In this document: positions 20,369-30,710 of the stretch, piece by piece
How the letters are laid out: every line of letters starts with the position of its first letter
How positions within the stretch are numbered: position 1 is the stretch's first letter
Assembly (NCBI GenBank): GCA_028289545.1
Contig: JANQPG010000109.1
Span: forward strand, 36,513-100,512
From: Woeseiaceae bacterium
GTDB lineage: Bacteria; Pseudomonadota; Gammaproteobacteria; Steroidobacterales; Woeseiaceae
Length of the DNA stretch: 64,000 bases
Reading direction: 5' to 3'
Position numbers and translations under genes: made by a program
The notes under the pieces: model-generated
What the model saw: the letters and a program-made list of their open reading frames with translations, nothing else
What the model was told of the DNA's origin: nothing
The model's database searches: none

Positions 20369-20929
20369 TCATTTTTCGAAAAAATGCTTTGCTTTCGGTG
20401 AGTTACGCAGCTGGGTCACGGCGGCATTGAGGCGCGACTTGACTGTCCCAACCGGCAGATCGAGGGCGTCGGCAATATCGGCGATCGGCAGGTCGAGAAC
20501 GTAGCGCAGGGTAATGACCTCTCGGCGCTCCCGGGAGAGCTCGGTGATCAGTATGTCAATGTCGTCGCTTGAGTCGGGTGCGAGGAACGCCAGCTCATCG
20601 GGTTCCGTTGCATCATCGGGTCTCGTTCGCTGTGCCTTCCTGAGCTGTGAAATCGCGGCATTGCGTGCGATTGGATACAGGTAGCTCGTGAGCCTGGCTG
20701 TCAGCTTGAGCCCTTCACCGGGCGGCGGAAACTGCACGAGCAGGGTCGTAAACGTCTCTTGCAGTGCGTCGAGGGCGAGGGCGTGGTCATGGACGACGGC
20801 AAGCGCGACCCGCAACACGAAGGTCTTGTGCCGCGTGTACAAGACTTCGAAGGCGCGTTTTGCCGACGCGGCATCCGCCGTGTTGCAGAGTTCGACGAGT
20901 TCCAGGTCGCTGAGTCGCTCGTAGCGCAT
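20369..20929 (-). CDS. ECF-type RNA polymerase sigma factor
   Basis: Region 2 DALQETFTTLLVQF and region 4 LDLPIADIADALDLPVGTVKSRLNAAVTQLR; start at MRYERLSD. Confidence 0.9.
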   Translation of the reverse strand: MRYERLSDLELVELCNTADAASAKRAFEVLYTRHKTFVLRVALAVVHDHALALDALQETFTTLLVQFPPPGEGLKLTARLTSYLYPIARNAAISQLRKAQRTRPDDATEPDELAFLAPDSSDDIDILITELSRERREVITLRYVLDLPIADIADALDLPVGTVKSRLNAAVTQLRNSPKAKHFFEK

Positions 20930-21132
20930 AGACAGCAGTGTAGCTTGAGACCGATAACTATTCGCGTCACGGCCTTTGCCGGCCGCCACCCCCGGCAGAA
21001 ACTCCTATCTCACCTGCAAATTTAGAGTGACCTCTGGGAGGGCGTCCGCGGAAGAGCCGGTAGCCGCCTTGGGTCTGAAGCCATCATTGCACTCCAAACC
21101 CGGCGAACTGCTGTTTTTAGTCAGTCGCAGCT

Positions 21133-21438
21133 TCAACGAGCCAGCCTTCTTTGTGCGTTGTCTATGTCCCCGGCGATTTGATCGAGCGTTTTCTCGAAAT
21201 ACTCGGGGTGGTCCTCTTTTGATTCGGCCAGGCGGCGCGCAAGCAACTTCGAGTGTTCAAGAACGTTAACACCCGCGGAAACTTCTGCACCTAAAACTTC
21301 CGAGACAAGATCGAGCCCGAGATACTCCTGTGCCGCATGCTTGAACTCTGCAGTGCTCATAACTCTGCCCGGAATATCGATTCCGTATTTAGCAAGTTCG
21401 TCCGCCTGAACAAAAGACCGGCTTGCTTCACCTATCAA
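21133..21438 (-). CDS. Hypothetical protein
   Basis: 101-aa ORF with plausible composition; no recognised family. Confidence 0.35.
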   Translation of the reverse strand: MIGEASRSFVQADELAKYGIDIPGRVMSTAEFKHAAQEYLGLDLVSEVLGAEVSAGVNVLEHSKLLARRLAESKEDHPEYFEKTLDQIAGDIDNAQRRLAR

Positions 21439-21722
21439 GTTGTGCGGATCTCAGTGGCCTACTGGAAGACCCACCAAACTCAATGTACTTGCGATCTTTT
21501 CGATAAGGTTCAACTGACTTGCTCAGGCCGAAAACTTACGATTTGGGCGAACGTGGCGCGTCGGGCGGTTACCCTCCACCGCCGCCGGGTGGGTGATTTT
21601 ACGGCTCAATCTTGCCACCGATATTGTGAATTTCTTCGCGCGCCGGGACCTAGCATAACGGATACACGGAGACCGCATGGACAAACTGCTTGAAGCCGGA
21701 AGCGGACTCTCGATTCGGCAAA

Positions 21723-22577
21723 TTAGCGAGCCGGTGCCGAAGGTGTAAGTTTGGGGAGCGTCAGACTGTAGTGATAGCCATCCCGTTTCGGGTCGAGCTC
21801 GCTCAGTTCGGCACTCGATAGACTCTCGCACTGAACAGGCAGTGTCGTTGGACCGCATGTTCCATCGCGACAGCTCCAGCTGGCGCCGCCGCACGCTGTC
21901 ACGTTCAGGCTCGTCAGGGGTACATCGATCACGAGGCTCGCCGTCGGGCGCGGAGGTTCGACAGGCATACCGTCCGACAGCAACATGCCGGTGAAGGCCG
22001 TGACGCGGGCATGAAAGTTCCCGAGCAGGACCAAGACAGGTCCCTTGTCCAGAGCCGAGCCAAGATCGCCGATGCGGTCAGCCATGCCCTGGCGCCTGTC
22101 GCTGCCCTCGGAATAAAAGTCAACGTCGTCCACCGTCACGGCGTAAACCCTTCCACTTTGGGATCGGACTTCCCTGACCGCGTCAAGGAGAGCAAGCATA
22201 GCCATGCTGCGACGACCATCGCTCTCATCTTCGGGTATCTGCCAGAAATCCCCTGCAAGCAGATTGGCGACGGCGCGACGCGAGCCATCCGATCCCAAGA
22301 AGCTGTCGATTCGTTGCTGCTCCTGCCTTGGTATCTCAAGTGCAATGGTCACAGGTCCTTCAGCTGCAAGCCTTGCGAGTAGCGATGCAACCAGTCTTGG
22401 CGTCTCCCGGTTTCCGTGAAGCTCGCCGATAATCAGCAAAGATTGCCCATCGTAGACTTCCAAAACTCTATCTGTTGCGTCGCTGAGCCAGGTTTCGGGA
22501 CCTCCTTTCGGGGACGAAGCCGCGGAGTGCGGCGCGAGAAGGAAACTGCATGATGCTATGAGGATTATGAATCGCAT
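21723..22577 (-). CDS. ChaN/TIKI-like exported protein
   Basis: Signal peptide; LLIIGELHGNRETPRLVASLL, IALEIPRQEQQRID. Confidence 0.65.
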   Translation of the reverse strand: MRFIILIASCSFLLAPHSAASSPKGGPETWLSDATDRVLEVYDGQSLLIIGELHGNRETPRLVASLLARLAAEGPVTIALEIPRQEQQRIDSFLGSDGSRRAVANLLAGDFWQIPEDESDGRRSMAMLALLDAVREVRSQSGRVYAVTVDDVDFYSEGSDRRQGMADRIGDLGSALDKGPVLVLLGNFHARVTAFTGMLLSDGMPVEPPRPTASLVIDVPLTSLNVTACGGASWSCRDGTCGPTTLPVQCESLSSAELSELDPKRDGYHYSLTLPKLTPSAPAR

Positions 22578-22696
22578 CGTGACTCAGCAGAGCTTGTCTG
22601 CATTGGAAGCACTGGTTCAAGAGCCGAAATTATAGCTGCAACCTGGCCAGCGCCATGCTGTCGGAGGCGAACACCGGCCGCAGGTGGAACAACACA

Positions 22697-23530
22697 CTAT
22701 GAGCACTGCAGGACAAGCCAGACGTCGGAGAAGTCACATTTCGCGGCATCCTGTTCCTTGACCCAGAAGTACAGATAGCCCAGGTCACCCCACATCACTT
22801 CAAGGTCGTCGTCGGATGCGAACTGCAACAATAGTCGCCAGTCCTTTTTGCCCGCTGCAAGCCGCTTGCCTTCCTTGCTGCGATAACCGGTGCCGTCACC
22901 GCAATACACGCCATTCGATGCAAGCTGCGCCTCCAATTCCATACCGTCGCCTTGGACCGGCCTCGGGTATCCACCAACCTGGTGTTGGAGTTCCTCGTCA
23001 TCTTCCTCGACTGGGCCGTCAAAGTACCGGTCAACTTCCAGGTCGTTGAGGTCGATTCCCAGGTCTCCAAATCTCTCCATGTCGGGCAGGCTGTCGGTTG
23101 TCACCAACTCAACGAAAAACTGCGGCAGAACAGGACGTTTCGCCGTTTCTTGCTGGCCGATCTGGTCGACGTGAATAACGGACCACCCGCCCCGGTCCTT
23201 CGGATCAAACCCCCATGGCTGATTCTCCATGTCGTAGAAGAAAAGTAGTTTCCCGTGACCGGGCAACCAGGGGACAGCTTTTGTGGCTGCAATCTCTTCG
23301 AGATCGAGGGAGGCAAGAAACGCGAGGTCGTTCCCGTCTTTGGTCGGCCACTCCACATGCAGAGGCAGGTACGGGTCGCCGCCGAGGTAGGACTTTGTCT
23401 GAGCATCCGTCTTTTGCAACATGAGCGCGGGAATCGAATGCGATTTGACGTCGGCTAAAATCTCCTCGAAGGAACGCCCGGTGATCGCTTTTGATTCGCG
23501 GCGCCTGAGGAAGTCGAAAATCTTTGCCAC
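22697..23530 (-). CDS. DUF1963 (YwqG-like) protein
   Basis: SYLGGDPYLPLHVEWPTKDGNDLAFLASLDLEEIA...LLFFYDMENQPWGFDPKDRGGWSVIHVD. Confidence 0.8.
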   Translation of the reverse strand: MAKIFDFLRRRESKAITGRSFEEILADVKSHSIPALMLQKTDAQTKSYLGGDPYLPLHVEWPTKDGNDLAFLASLDLEEIAATKAVPWLPGHGKLLFFYDMENQPWGFDPKDRGGWSVIHVDQIGQQETAKRPVLPQFFVELVTTDSLPDMERFGDLGIDLNDLEVDRYFDGPVEEDDEELQHQVGGYPRPVQGDGMELEAQLASNGVYCGDGTGYRSKEGKRLAAGKKDWRLLLQFASDDDLEVMWGDLGYLYFWVKEQDAAKCDFSDVWLVLQCS

Positions 23531-23663
23531 GGAGAACTCCAGCTGAATTCATCAGAAGGAAAAGCGCTGAGTCGAGGGTTGGCGAGCGACAGACTTGGGT
23601 CGACGCCCAAGCTTCATTGTAACCCGGATGCAGCTGTTAAACGGCTGCTTGCAAGTTCACCCG

Positions 23664-24116
23664 TCACTCCTCGTACGGACAATGGTCCTGTGCTTCCTGT
23701 CGGCTCATGGATTTCGACGCCTCGAGCACACAACAGTCAAACGACTTGGTACGAACGGTGTGCAGCACATCGCCGGCCGGGGTGCGAACGGAGGCATAGT
23801 GTTCATGGCGCGCTTCCCACACCTTCTCGATGCCCGAGACCTGGCAAACCGCTTCGGTAACGGCGCCAAAGACAGTATCCGCAGTCAGCGCCTGTGACGC
23901 ATGCAGACTCGCATCGCTCGGCACATAGGTCACGATAACCTGGTTCTCGTACACGGTCAGGTCGTTCCATTCGAAGGATCCCGCTATCTTCGGCAGCTCG
24001 GCCTGCCGGGCCGCTACCCAGGCGTCGATCGATGCTGTCCGGTCGGATTCGCCTCCCGAACACGCCACTAGCGTGAGCATGACAAAAGGCACCAGGGTGC
24101 TCCAGAGTTTTTGCAT
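23664..24116 (-). CDS. Hypothetical lipoprotein
   Basis: MLTLVACSGG lipobox; small exported protein. Confidence 0.55.
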   Translation of the reverse strand: MQKLWSTLVPFVMLTLVACSGGESDRTASIDAWVAARQAELPKIAGSFEWNDLTVYENQVIVTYVPSDASLHASQALTADTVFGAVTEAVCQVSGIEKVWEARHEHYASVRTPAGDVLHTVRTKSFDCCVLEASKSMSRQEAQDHCPYEE

Positions 24117-24439
24117 GAGTCTCGTTCCTGTCTACGCCCCGAAGAAAAACGCTGCGCTTCAAGGGATACCATAGCGCAGTCTCTGCAGCGGATACCGTTG
24201 CCAGTGTCACAAAAGCGGTTCGTTACCAGGTGACAGAAGCCCGAGAGGGCTCGGCAGAGGTCCTTTGCGCCGGTAGAGAACTCCGTTCCAGTTCGAGAAA
24301 AGGGCCAGTAGGCTATGACCGCAGCCGGTCAGAAGCAGAAACTCTGTTCCGGCCTCTAGACTAAGGCCACCAGCGGTCGTTCGGCCCGGACTTCCAGGCT
24401 TGTAGTTTTTGTCAGAGTCTGGGGAGTAACCGTAAGTGG

Positions 24440-24679
24440 CTAGTCGCCCGAACCGGTTGAGACGTCCGTCGGTGACTCGGAAATTTCACCTGCAATATCG
24501 TCTATGGCCTCCAGGTTGGGATGTGGACGCCCATCCGAGTAGTGGCTGTACGCTTGGTTGCGCTCAATGAATTCATCATGAGACAGCTTGTCTCCGCGTT
24601 TTTGCCGCCTTCGCCAGGGAAACACGACAACGAGGATCGCTATCACAGCAAGCAAAACAAGGAAAATCCTCGGGTCCAT
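24440..24679 (-). CDS. Small single-TM hypothetical protein
   Basis: MDPRIFLVLLAVIAILVVVFPWRRRQKRGDKLSHDEFIERN. Confidence 0.5.
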   Translation of the reverse strand: MDPRIFLVLLAVIAILVVVFPWRRRQKRGDKLSHDEFIERNQAYSHYSDGRPHPNLEAIDDIAGEISESPTDVSTGSGD

Positions 24680-24844
24680 GTCGGTTGCCTCATCAAACTC
24701 GATGGCTTGACTGGGTAAGGCCTCGTGCCAGTGTAGTCCACCACCTGCCCTGTTTCATTTCTGTTTCTTTTCCTTTCACCCCGGTCGGTACTTGACGACG
24801 CGGTTCAATAAGCGTCAGGAATTGCGACAAAAAGAGCCACTCCA

Positions 24845-26260
24845 CTAGGTTCCACAGAACGTGCGGGTGACTCGCTCGCGAACCCTCGGTGCTTTAGCGT
24901 AGTCCGAGAGGTCCGGTTGTTCTGCGTACGGTTTTGCCAGCGCGGTATTCATATCGTTGAATACCGTGAGATCGCCTTCAACCGCTTCGGCAATCGCCTG
25001 CTCGACGCGGTGATTTCGCGGAATGAAGAGCGGATTTACCGAGTTCATGAAAGCCGAAATCTCGGCGGGTGTCTTGCCCTGGTCAGCCGTGCGCTGCCGC
25101 CATTTGGTCTCGAAGGGTCCGAACCGGCTGTCATCAATAGCGTCGACTCGTGACGCCAGTTCGCGAAAGCTCAGGGTATAGTCGAGCCCGTTGTCGTCTA
25201 GATACTTCAACCATTCGGCAATGATTCCGCTATCCGTTTCCTGAACGTCGTACAACCCCAGTTTTGGCCCCATCAGTGCAAGGTAGTGAGCCCCGTATCG
25301 ATCCGGGAAGCTGGCCAAGACCGCCTCAAGTTCATCTTTTTCGGCACCAATGGCGAGCAACGTAACGGCGAGACGGGCAAGATTCCATTGCGCAATGGCT
25401 GGCTGATTCGCGTACGCGTACCGACCATGGGTATCGATGGAACTGAACACCTTGTCGTACCGGAATTCATCCATGTACGCGGCGGGGCCGTAGTCGATGG
25501 TCTCACCGGAAATTGTCGTATTGTCGGTGTTCATGACGCCATGAATGAAACCAATCGACATCCAGTGTGCGATCAATTCGGCCTGACGTTCCGCTACACG
25601 CCGAAAAAACCCGACATACGGAGACTTCTCGTCCGCCACTTCCGGATAGTGACGGGCGATCGCGTAGTCGGCGAGCGTTCTGAGCGATTCCACGTCATTT
25701 TGTTCGGCAAAATACTCGAACGTGCCAACGCGCAGATGACTGGCGGCCACTCGCGTAAACACGGCTCCCGGCAAGGGAGACTCCCTGTAAACCGTTTCCC
25801 CGGTTCCAACGGCCGCAAGCGCCCTGGTGGTCGGTACGCCGAGATGATGCATCGCCTCACTCAGAATGTACTCGCGCAACACCGGGCCCAACCAGGACTT
25901 GCCGTCGCCTCCCCGCGAGAACGGCGTACGGCCAGAGCCTTTGAGCTGGATATCAAAGCGATTGCCAGCGTCGGTGACTATCTCGCCCAGCAAGGCAGCG
26001 CGACCATCGCCGAGCTGGGGCACGAAGTATCCGAACTGGTGGCCAGCATATGCCATGGAGATCGGTTGGCTTCCTTCCACCGCTACGGATCCGCTGAAAA
26101 CGCTGGCGAGCTGCGCCTCATCATAGCCCGACGCGGCAAGACCCAGCTCGAGCGCGAGCTCTTGATTCCAGGCAAGGAGAGCCGGTGCCGGCACCTCGTT
26201 GGGACTGACCGTTGCGTAGAACGCCTTGGGCAAGGCAGCGTAGCTGTTTTCGAAGTTCAT
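24845..26260 (-). CDS. selO: SelO family protein adenylyltransferase
   Basis: MNFENSYAALPKAFYATVSPNEVPAPALLAWN, GDGRAALLGEI, GRTPFSRGGDGK, GVMNTDN, C-terminal RTFCGT. Confidence 0.95.
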   Translation of the reverse strand: MNFENSYAALPKAFYATVSPNEVPAPALLAWNQELALELGLAASGYDEAQLASVFSGSVAVEGSQPISMAYAGHQFGYFVPQLGDGRAALLGEIVTDAGNRFDIQLKGSGRTPFSRGGDGKSWLGPVLREYILSEAMHHLGVPTTRALAAVGTGETVYRESPLPGAVFTRVAASHLRVGTFEYFAEQNDVESLRTLADYAIARHYPEVADEKSPYVGFFRRVAERQAELIAHWMSIGFIHGVMNTDNTTISGETIDYGPAAYMDEFRYDKVFSSIDTHGRYAYANQPAIAQWNLARLAVTLLAIGAEKDELEAVLASFPDRYGAHYLALMGPKLGLYDVQETDSGIIAEWLKYLDDNGLDYTLSFRELASRVDAIDDSRFGPFETKWRQRTADQGKTPAEISAFMNSVNPLFIPRNHRVEQAIAEAVEGDLTVFNDMNTALAKPYAEQPDLSDYAKAPRVRERVTRTFCGT

Positions 26261-26332
26261 ACTCGAGCCGATGGAATCAACTGTTTGGGTTCACCCGATC
26301 TGCGGTACGCCAACAATTTCTCCAGTTACTCA

Positions 26333-26728
26333 CTACGAGAATAGCCTGGGCAGCAGAATCAGTGCGATCATAACCAATCCAAAACCAACGGCCCAATTTA
26401 GCAAAGTGTCATACAGCTGCCTCGGGTTTTCCGACACCTCACTCGTAAGGCGATAGAACTCATCCACATCGACCCTATTCTCTACTTCATAGTTCGGGTC
26501 CAGAATGAGCTTCTCGGCTTCGGCCTCCTGTTCGTCGAGATACACCCACAAACTCGGTTCGGTCATCAAGAAAGGCGAGACCATCCTCGCAGTGTTTTCA
26601 CCCTTGATCACTGCGGGTATCCCGTTCGCCTCCAGCAAGTCTTTGAGCAAATGGAGATGAACTATGTCCGTACTCTTGGTTAAGAACTTCATGTGATGCT
26701 CTGGACTGGGATAGCCAGCCTTTGCCAA
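26333..26728 (-). CDS. DUF2007-domain membrane protein
   Basis: DIVHLHLLKDLLEANGIPAVIKGEN...LWVYLDEQEAEAEKLI, then one C-terminal TM. Confidence 0.75.
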   Translation of the reverse strand: MAKAGYPSPEHHMKFLTKSTDIVHLHLLKDLLEANGIPAVIKGENTARMVSPFLMTEPSLWVYLDEQEAEAEKLILDPNYEVENRVDVDEFYRLTSEVSENPRQLYDTLLNWAVGFGLVMIALILLPRLFS

Positions 26729-26810
26729 TGGATCTGGATACTGAGGATCCGCACAGAGTCAATACCCGCTCTTCATTGTAACTAGAAAGCAGCGATTTAG
26801 CCTGTGCAGT

Positions 26811-28163
26811 TCAGTCGCCAGCGTTTCTGATACTCACACTGCACACATCGTTTGGATTTTCCGTAAGACACTCGAAACCGATCGTCTTGGCTGATGGATC
26901 GTATTCAATGGGCTCTCCGGTGTACGGGTTCCTGTGTGTCGATGACCGGAGAACATTTTCTACACTGGACTCGTCGCTTTCTTCGATTTCGACCTGCAGC
27001 AGCACGAGGCTGACGCGCCCGTTGACGTCATGCATGCGACTTATGCGGTCCTGCGGCAGTTGCTGGGACGACAACCGCTTGAGAGCCAACTTGCCGCCCA
27101 GGTTATACAGCGGAGGAGGAAACAGGCGGAACTCGTAGGTCAGCCTGTCAAAACCTCGTTGTGCGTAGAATTCCTCTGCGGGAAGCGTAGCGCGAACCCG
27201 CAATGGTATCACCGCCCTGGCGTAGTACTCGTTGAGTGTTGCCCGTTCCTGGAAAAAGGGCCGCAATGCCCGGCCATCGTCGCCCAGAATGTCGATGACC
27301 GAAGTATTGTTGAGCGCCATAATCCGTAGCTCCGCGAGAAAGGATTCTCCAATATCCAGCTCGTCATCGGTCAATGGATACAGAGTATTCCGAATCGATT
27401 GCAATTCACTCTCACTCAGATCACGTAGCCTGATCAACGCTGACAAGAATTCCATGCTGTTTCGAAACCCAGCGAGTGCAACCATCTTGGCAATCATTGT
27501 CTGGCCATCGCGGAGCATAGTCCGCCAGAAACGCATATCGTCACCAACCTTGGCGATATAGTCCTCCACGGTGTCCTGCCGGTAGCTGATCGCCAGTCGC
27601 ATACGCGCAACCTGCATGAGCAATGCATAGGTCGGTATCAGCGTAGTTACATCGACCTCCTCGCTCTCGAGAAACCGAGGCGCCCGCAGGATCTCGTCGT
27701 AGCGTTTGAGAAGCACGAGCAGGCGAGGATTATCCGCGTTGAATTGCTCGAGTTCGTTTATGAGCGGTCCAGCGCAATCCACCGAAACGCGCGAATTGCA
27801 ATAGAGGCTTTGTATTTGCGTCCTCCAGTCGTCATCGTTACCCGACCGACCGAGCAGATCGTCCATTTCTTCCTCGGTTAGGGTGGCCTTCTCGCCCCGG
27901 CGATACCGCTCGCGCATCGTTTGAACAATCGCCTGACCAACAACTAGCTGATCCTTGTCGGCGGCGGCTGTAAAGCCATGAAGTAGCGGGAAGGCGTTGT
28001 CATTCATCGACACGGGATGCGGCGAGTCGGGGGAAGCCAGGTCCGGATGCAGCGTTTCGTCAAACCAGGATAGATTGATAAACAGGGTTACCGCGAGCAG
28101 AGCAGCTACAAGTAGCGACGCCCAAACTACTGATCTTCTGATGCTTCCTCGAATGCCCATCAA
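26811..28163 (-). CDS. Hypothetical membrane-anchored protein
   Basis: 450-aa ORF, N-terminal TM; no recognised family. Confidence 0.6.
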   Translation of the reverse strand: MMGIRGSIRRSVVWASLLVAALLAVTLFINLSWFDETLHPDLASPDSPHPVSMNDNAFPLLHGFTAAADKDQLVVGQAIVQTMRERYRRGEKATLTEEEMDDLLGRSGNDDDWRTQIQSLYCNSRVSVDCAGPLINELEQFNADNPRLLVLLKRYDEILRAPRFLESEEVDVTTLIPTYALLMQVARMRLAISYRQDTVEDYIAKVGDDMRFWRTMLRDGQTMIAKMVALAGFRNSMEFLSALIRLRDLSESELQSIRNTLYPLTDDELDIGESFLAELRIMALNNTSVIDILGDDGRALRPFFQERATLNEYYARAVIPLRVRATLPAEEFYAQRGFDRLTYEFRLFPPPLYNLGGKLALKRLSSQQLPQDRISRMHDVNGRVSLVLLQVEIEESDESSVENVLRSSTHRNPYTGEPIEYDPSAKTIGFECLTENPNDVCSVSIRNAGD

Positions 28164-28520
28164 GGATTCTCAATATGCCTGATTGATAAAGAGCCATTGT
28201 ATCCGGTAGCACTTGGCGTAATCGCGGGTTCCGGCAACTTGCCGGTCGACAACTTGGTTCGACCGACGGCGCCTGCAGCGAAGTACTGCCGGCACTCGGC
28301 CTCTAACCGACGTTACGCCGACGCCCCCTTTCGAGGCCATTGTCGCCTGTCGTTGATGGTTGTATTCGAAACGGTCCAGCAAAATCCCAGGATATCCGCC
28401 CTATAAGAATCGCCCTCAATCACCCGTTTTTACGCCAATAAGCTGTTGATGTTGATCGGTTGACACCCGCCGGCACTTTCACGGCGACTTCGGCGCCTCA
28501 AAAATACTCCAACACAGACT

Positions 28521-28537
28521 TGTTATGTTATAACGTT
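28521..28537. promoter_or_regulatory. Zur-like operator (site 2)
   Basis: TGTTATGTTATAACGTT, about 60 bp upstream of a TBDR start; one mismatch to the site at 15335-15351. Confidence 0.65.
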
Positions 28538-28599
28538 AGCCCTCGGCAGGCCGACTAGCAGTCGCCAATTCGGCAGGTCGATTACGTCAGGAGACCCTC

Positions 28600-30696
28600 A
28601 TGAACATCAAACTTTGTGCGCCACTGTTAGTGGGCGCATCATCCATCATCCTTTGGGCTAACACCGTTTCAGCGCAATCTACCGAAGCCGAGATCTCGGA
28701 GATTGACAACATTACGGTTACCGGCACACGGCGGGCTTATCAGGGGGATTTCGACCCCTTGGAAACGCCGCAAGCCGAGTTGAGGATCGATGCCGAGACC
28801 TTGCGCAACGCGGGCTCTATCGACCTCGTTCAAGCTCTGGATTTGTCGGCCTCCGTAGCCAGACAGAATAACTTCGGCGGTCTCTGGAACAGCTTCGCCA
28901 TTCGTGGTTTTGTCGGCGACGAAAACCTGCCGAGTAACTACCTGGTGAACGGCTTTAACGCCGGGCGCGGCTTTGGCGGCTCCAGGGACCTGTCCGGTAT
29001 CGAGTCTGTTGAAGTACTAAAAGGTCCTCGCGCCGCTTTGTACGGGCGAGGTGAGCCTGGCGGTACAGTGAACCTGGTCACCAAACGACCCACCTTTGAA
29101 ACCGCGGGAGAATTCAGCATCTCCGCAGGCAGCTTTAGCACTTACCGTGCTGATTTTGACTACACCACTCCGCTGTCCGATGCCGTCGCAATACGGTTTG
29201 TTGGCGCCTATGAGGATGCTGAAAGCTTCAGGGATACCGTGGAAACGGAAAAGCTGTTGTTTAGCCCGTCGATCGCCTGGCGAGTCAGTGATGAAAGCCT
29301 GTTTATCTATGAAATGGAATACAGTGATCAGGAGACACCTTTTGATCGCGGCGTGATCGCTATCAATGACGAGTTGGGCCTTATCCCTGAGAGTCGCTTC
29401 CTGGGTGAACCCAGTTACGGCCCGATAGAAACGGGCGTCCTCGGACATCAGGTGGAATTCCAGCATGATTTCAACGCCGACTGGAGCGCCCTGGTTGGTT
29501 TCAACTATCGCGAAACCGAACTCGACGGGCTTGCGTCAGAGAATGGTTTTGGCGCCCCGGACGTCGACGGCAACTTTGGCCGCTTTAGCCGTGACCGAGA
29601 CTACGATGCGACCTATCAGGTGTTTCGAGCGGAGTTGAGCGGCAGTTTCAACACGGGAGGAATTCAGCATCGCGTCATCGTCGGCCTCGATATCGATGAG
29701 TTCGAAAACGATCAGATTGCGTTTCGAGACAGGTCGACGGATCAGAGCATCAATATCTTTAACCCGGTCTACGGAAACTCGCCGGTATCCGGTCTTGCGC
29801 TGGCTCCGCAGATCGACAGAGTGGAAACGCAGGAATCCGTCGGCTTGTACGTTCAAAATCAGATCAGCATAACGGACAAGCTGGATATTCGACTGGGCGC
29901 CCGATTTGATGACTATGACCAGACGCTGAACAATCGCCTGTCAGGCAGCATTTCCGACTATTCTGAAACCCAGGTGAGCCCTCAATTTGGCGTGGTTTAC
30001 CAGGCGACGGATAACGTCTCTCTTTACGCGGTGTACGGCGAAAACTTCCGCCCTCTGTCTGGCGCGACGGATGAGAACGGTTTGGATCCCAATATCTCGG
30101 AGTCTACAGAAGTGGGAGTGAAGCTTGCGCTGAACGATGGTGCACTGACGGGAACGTTCGCGATTTTTGATCTTGAGCACTCAAATATTGCGACGTTTGA
30201 TGCCGACTTTAATCCCACAGCCGTCGGTGAAGCAGGAAGCCAGGGCTTTGAGTTGGACCTTGTAGGAAGCCTCACTGACACCTTGAGCCTGTGGTTTTCC
30301 TATGCCTACGTGGATGCTGAAACCAAGAACGACTATACGGATTTTATTTCCTTCAACTTCATTCCGGCCGGCTCGGATCTCCTGAACATCGCTGAACATC
30401 AGTTAAGCCTGCAACTCGCCCAGGAAACTCAACTGGCTGGCAGGGCATTGACTCTGATTGGAGGCTTGACGTATGTCGATGACAGGAGTGGAGAATTTGG
30501 TGACCCAACCTTCAGGCTGCCAAGCTACACCACGGTCCGAGTCGCCGCGAACTATGAAATATCGGACTCCTGGGGATTGCGTGCGGAAGTAAACAACCTG
30601 TTTGACGAGGAGTATTACACCAACTCCTATGCCGACGTTTGGGTACAACCGGGTACGCCGCAAAACTTCCGCGTGTCGGCAGACTTCCGATTCTAA
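28600..30696 (+). CDS. TonB-dependent receptor
   Basis: Signal peptide, DNITVTGTRRAY TonB box, LKGPRAALYGRGEPGGTVNLVTKRP, C-terminal FRVSADFRF. Confidence 0.94.
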   Translation: MNIKLCAPLLVGASSIILWANTVSAQSTEAEISEIDNITVTGTRRAYQGDFDPLETPQAELRIDAETLRNAGSIDLVQALDLSASVARQNNFGGLWNSFAIRGFVGDENLPSNYLVNGFNAGRGFGGSRDLSGIESVEVLKGPRAALYGRGEPGGTVNLVTKRPTFETAGEFSISAGSFSTYRADFDYTTPLSDAVAIRFVGAYEDAESFRDTVETEKLLFSPSIAWRVSDESLFIYEMEYSDQETPFDRGVIAINDELGLIPESRFLGEPSYGPIETGVLGHQVEFQHDFNADWSALVGFNYRETELDGLASENGFGAPDVDGNFGRFSRDRDYDATYQVFRAELSGSFNTGGIQHRVIVGLDIDEFENDQIAFRDRSTDQSINIFNPVYGNSPVSGLALAPQIDRVETQESVGLYVQNQISITDKLDIRLGARFDDYDQTLNNRLSGSISDYSETQVSPQFGVVYQATDNVSLYAVYGENFRPLSGATDENGLDPNISESTEVGVKLALNDGALTGTFAIFDLEHSNIATFDADFNPTAVGEAGSQGFELDLVGSLTDTLSLWFSYAYVDAETKNDYTDFISFNFIPAGSDLLNIAEHQLSLQLAQETQLAGRALTLIGGLTYVDDRSGEFGDPTFRLPSYTTVRVAANYEISDSWGLRAEVNNLFDEEYYTNSYADVWVQPGTPQNFRVSADFRF

Positions 30697-30710
30697 AGGA
30701 GGCTTCAAGA

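Noticed and set aside
25286-26344. 352-aa + strand ORF
   Set aside because: Antisense to selO over nearly its whole length.
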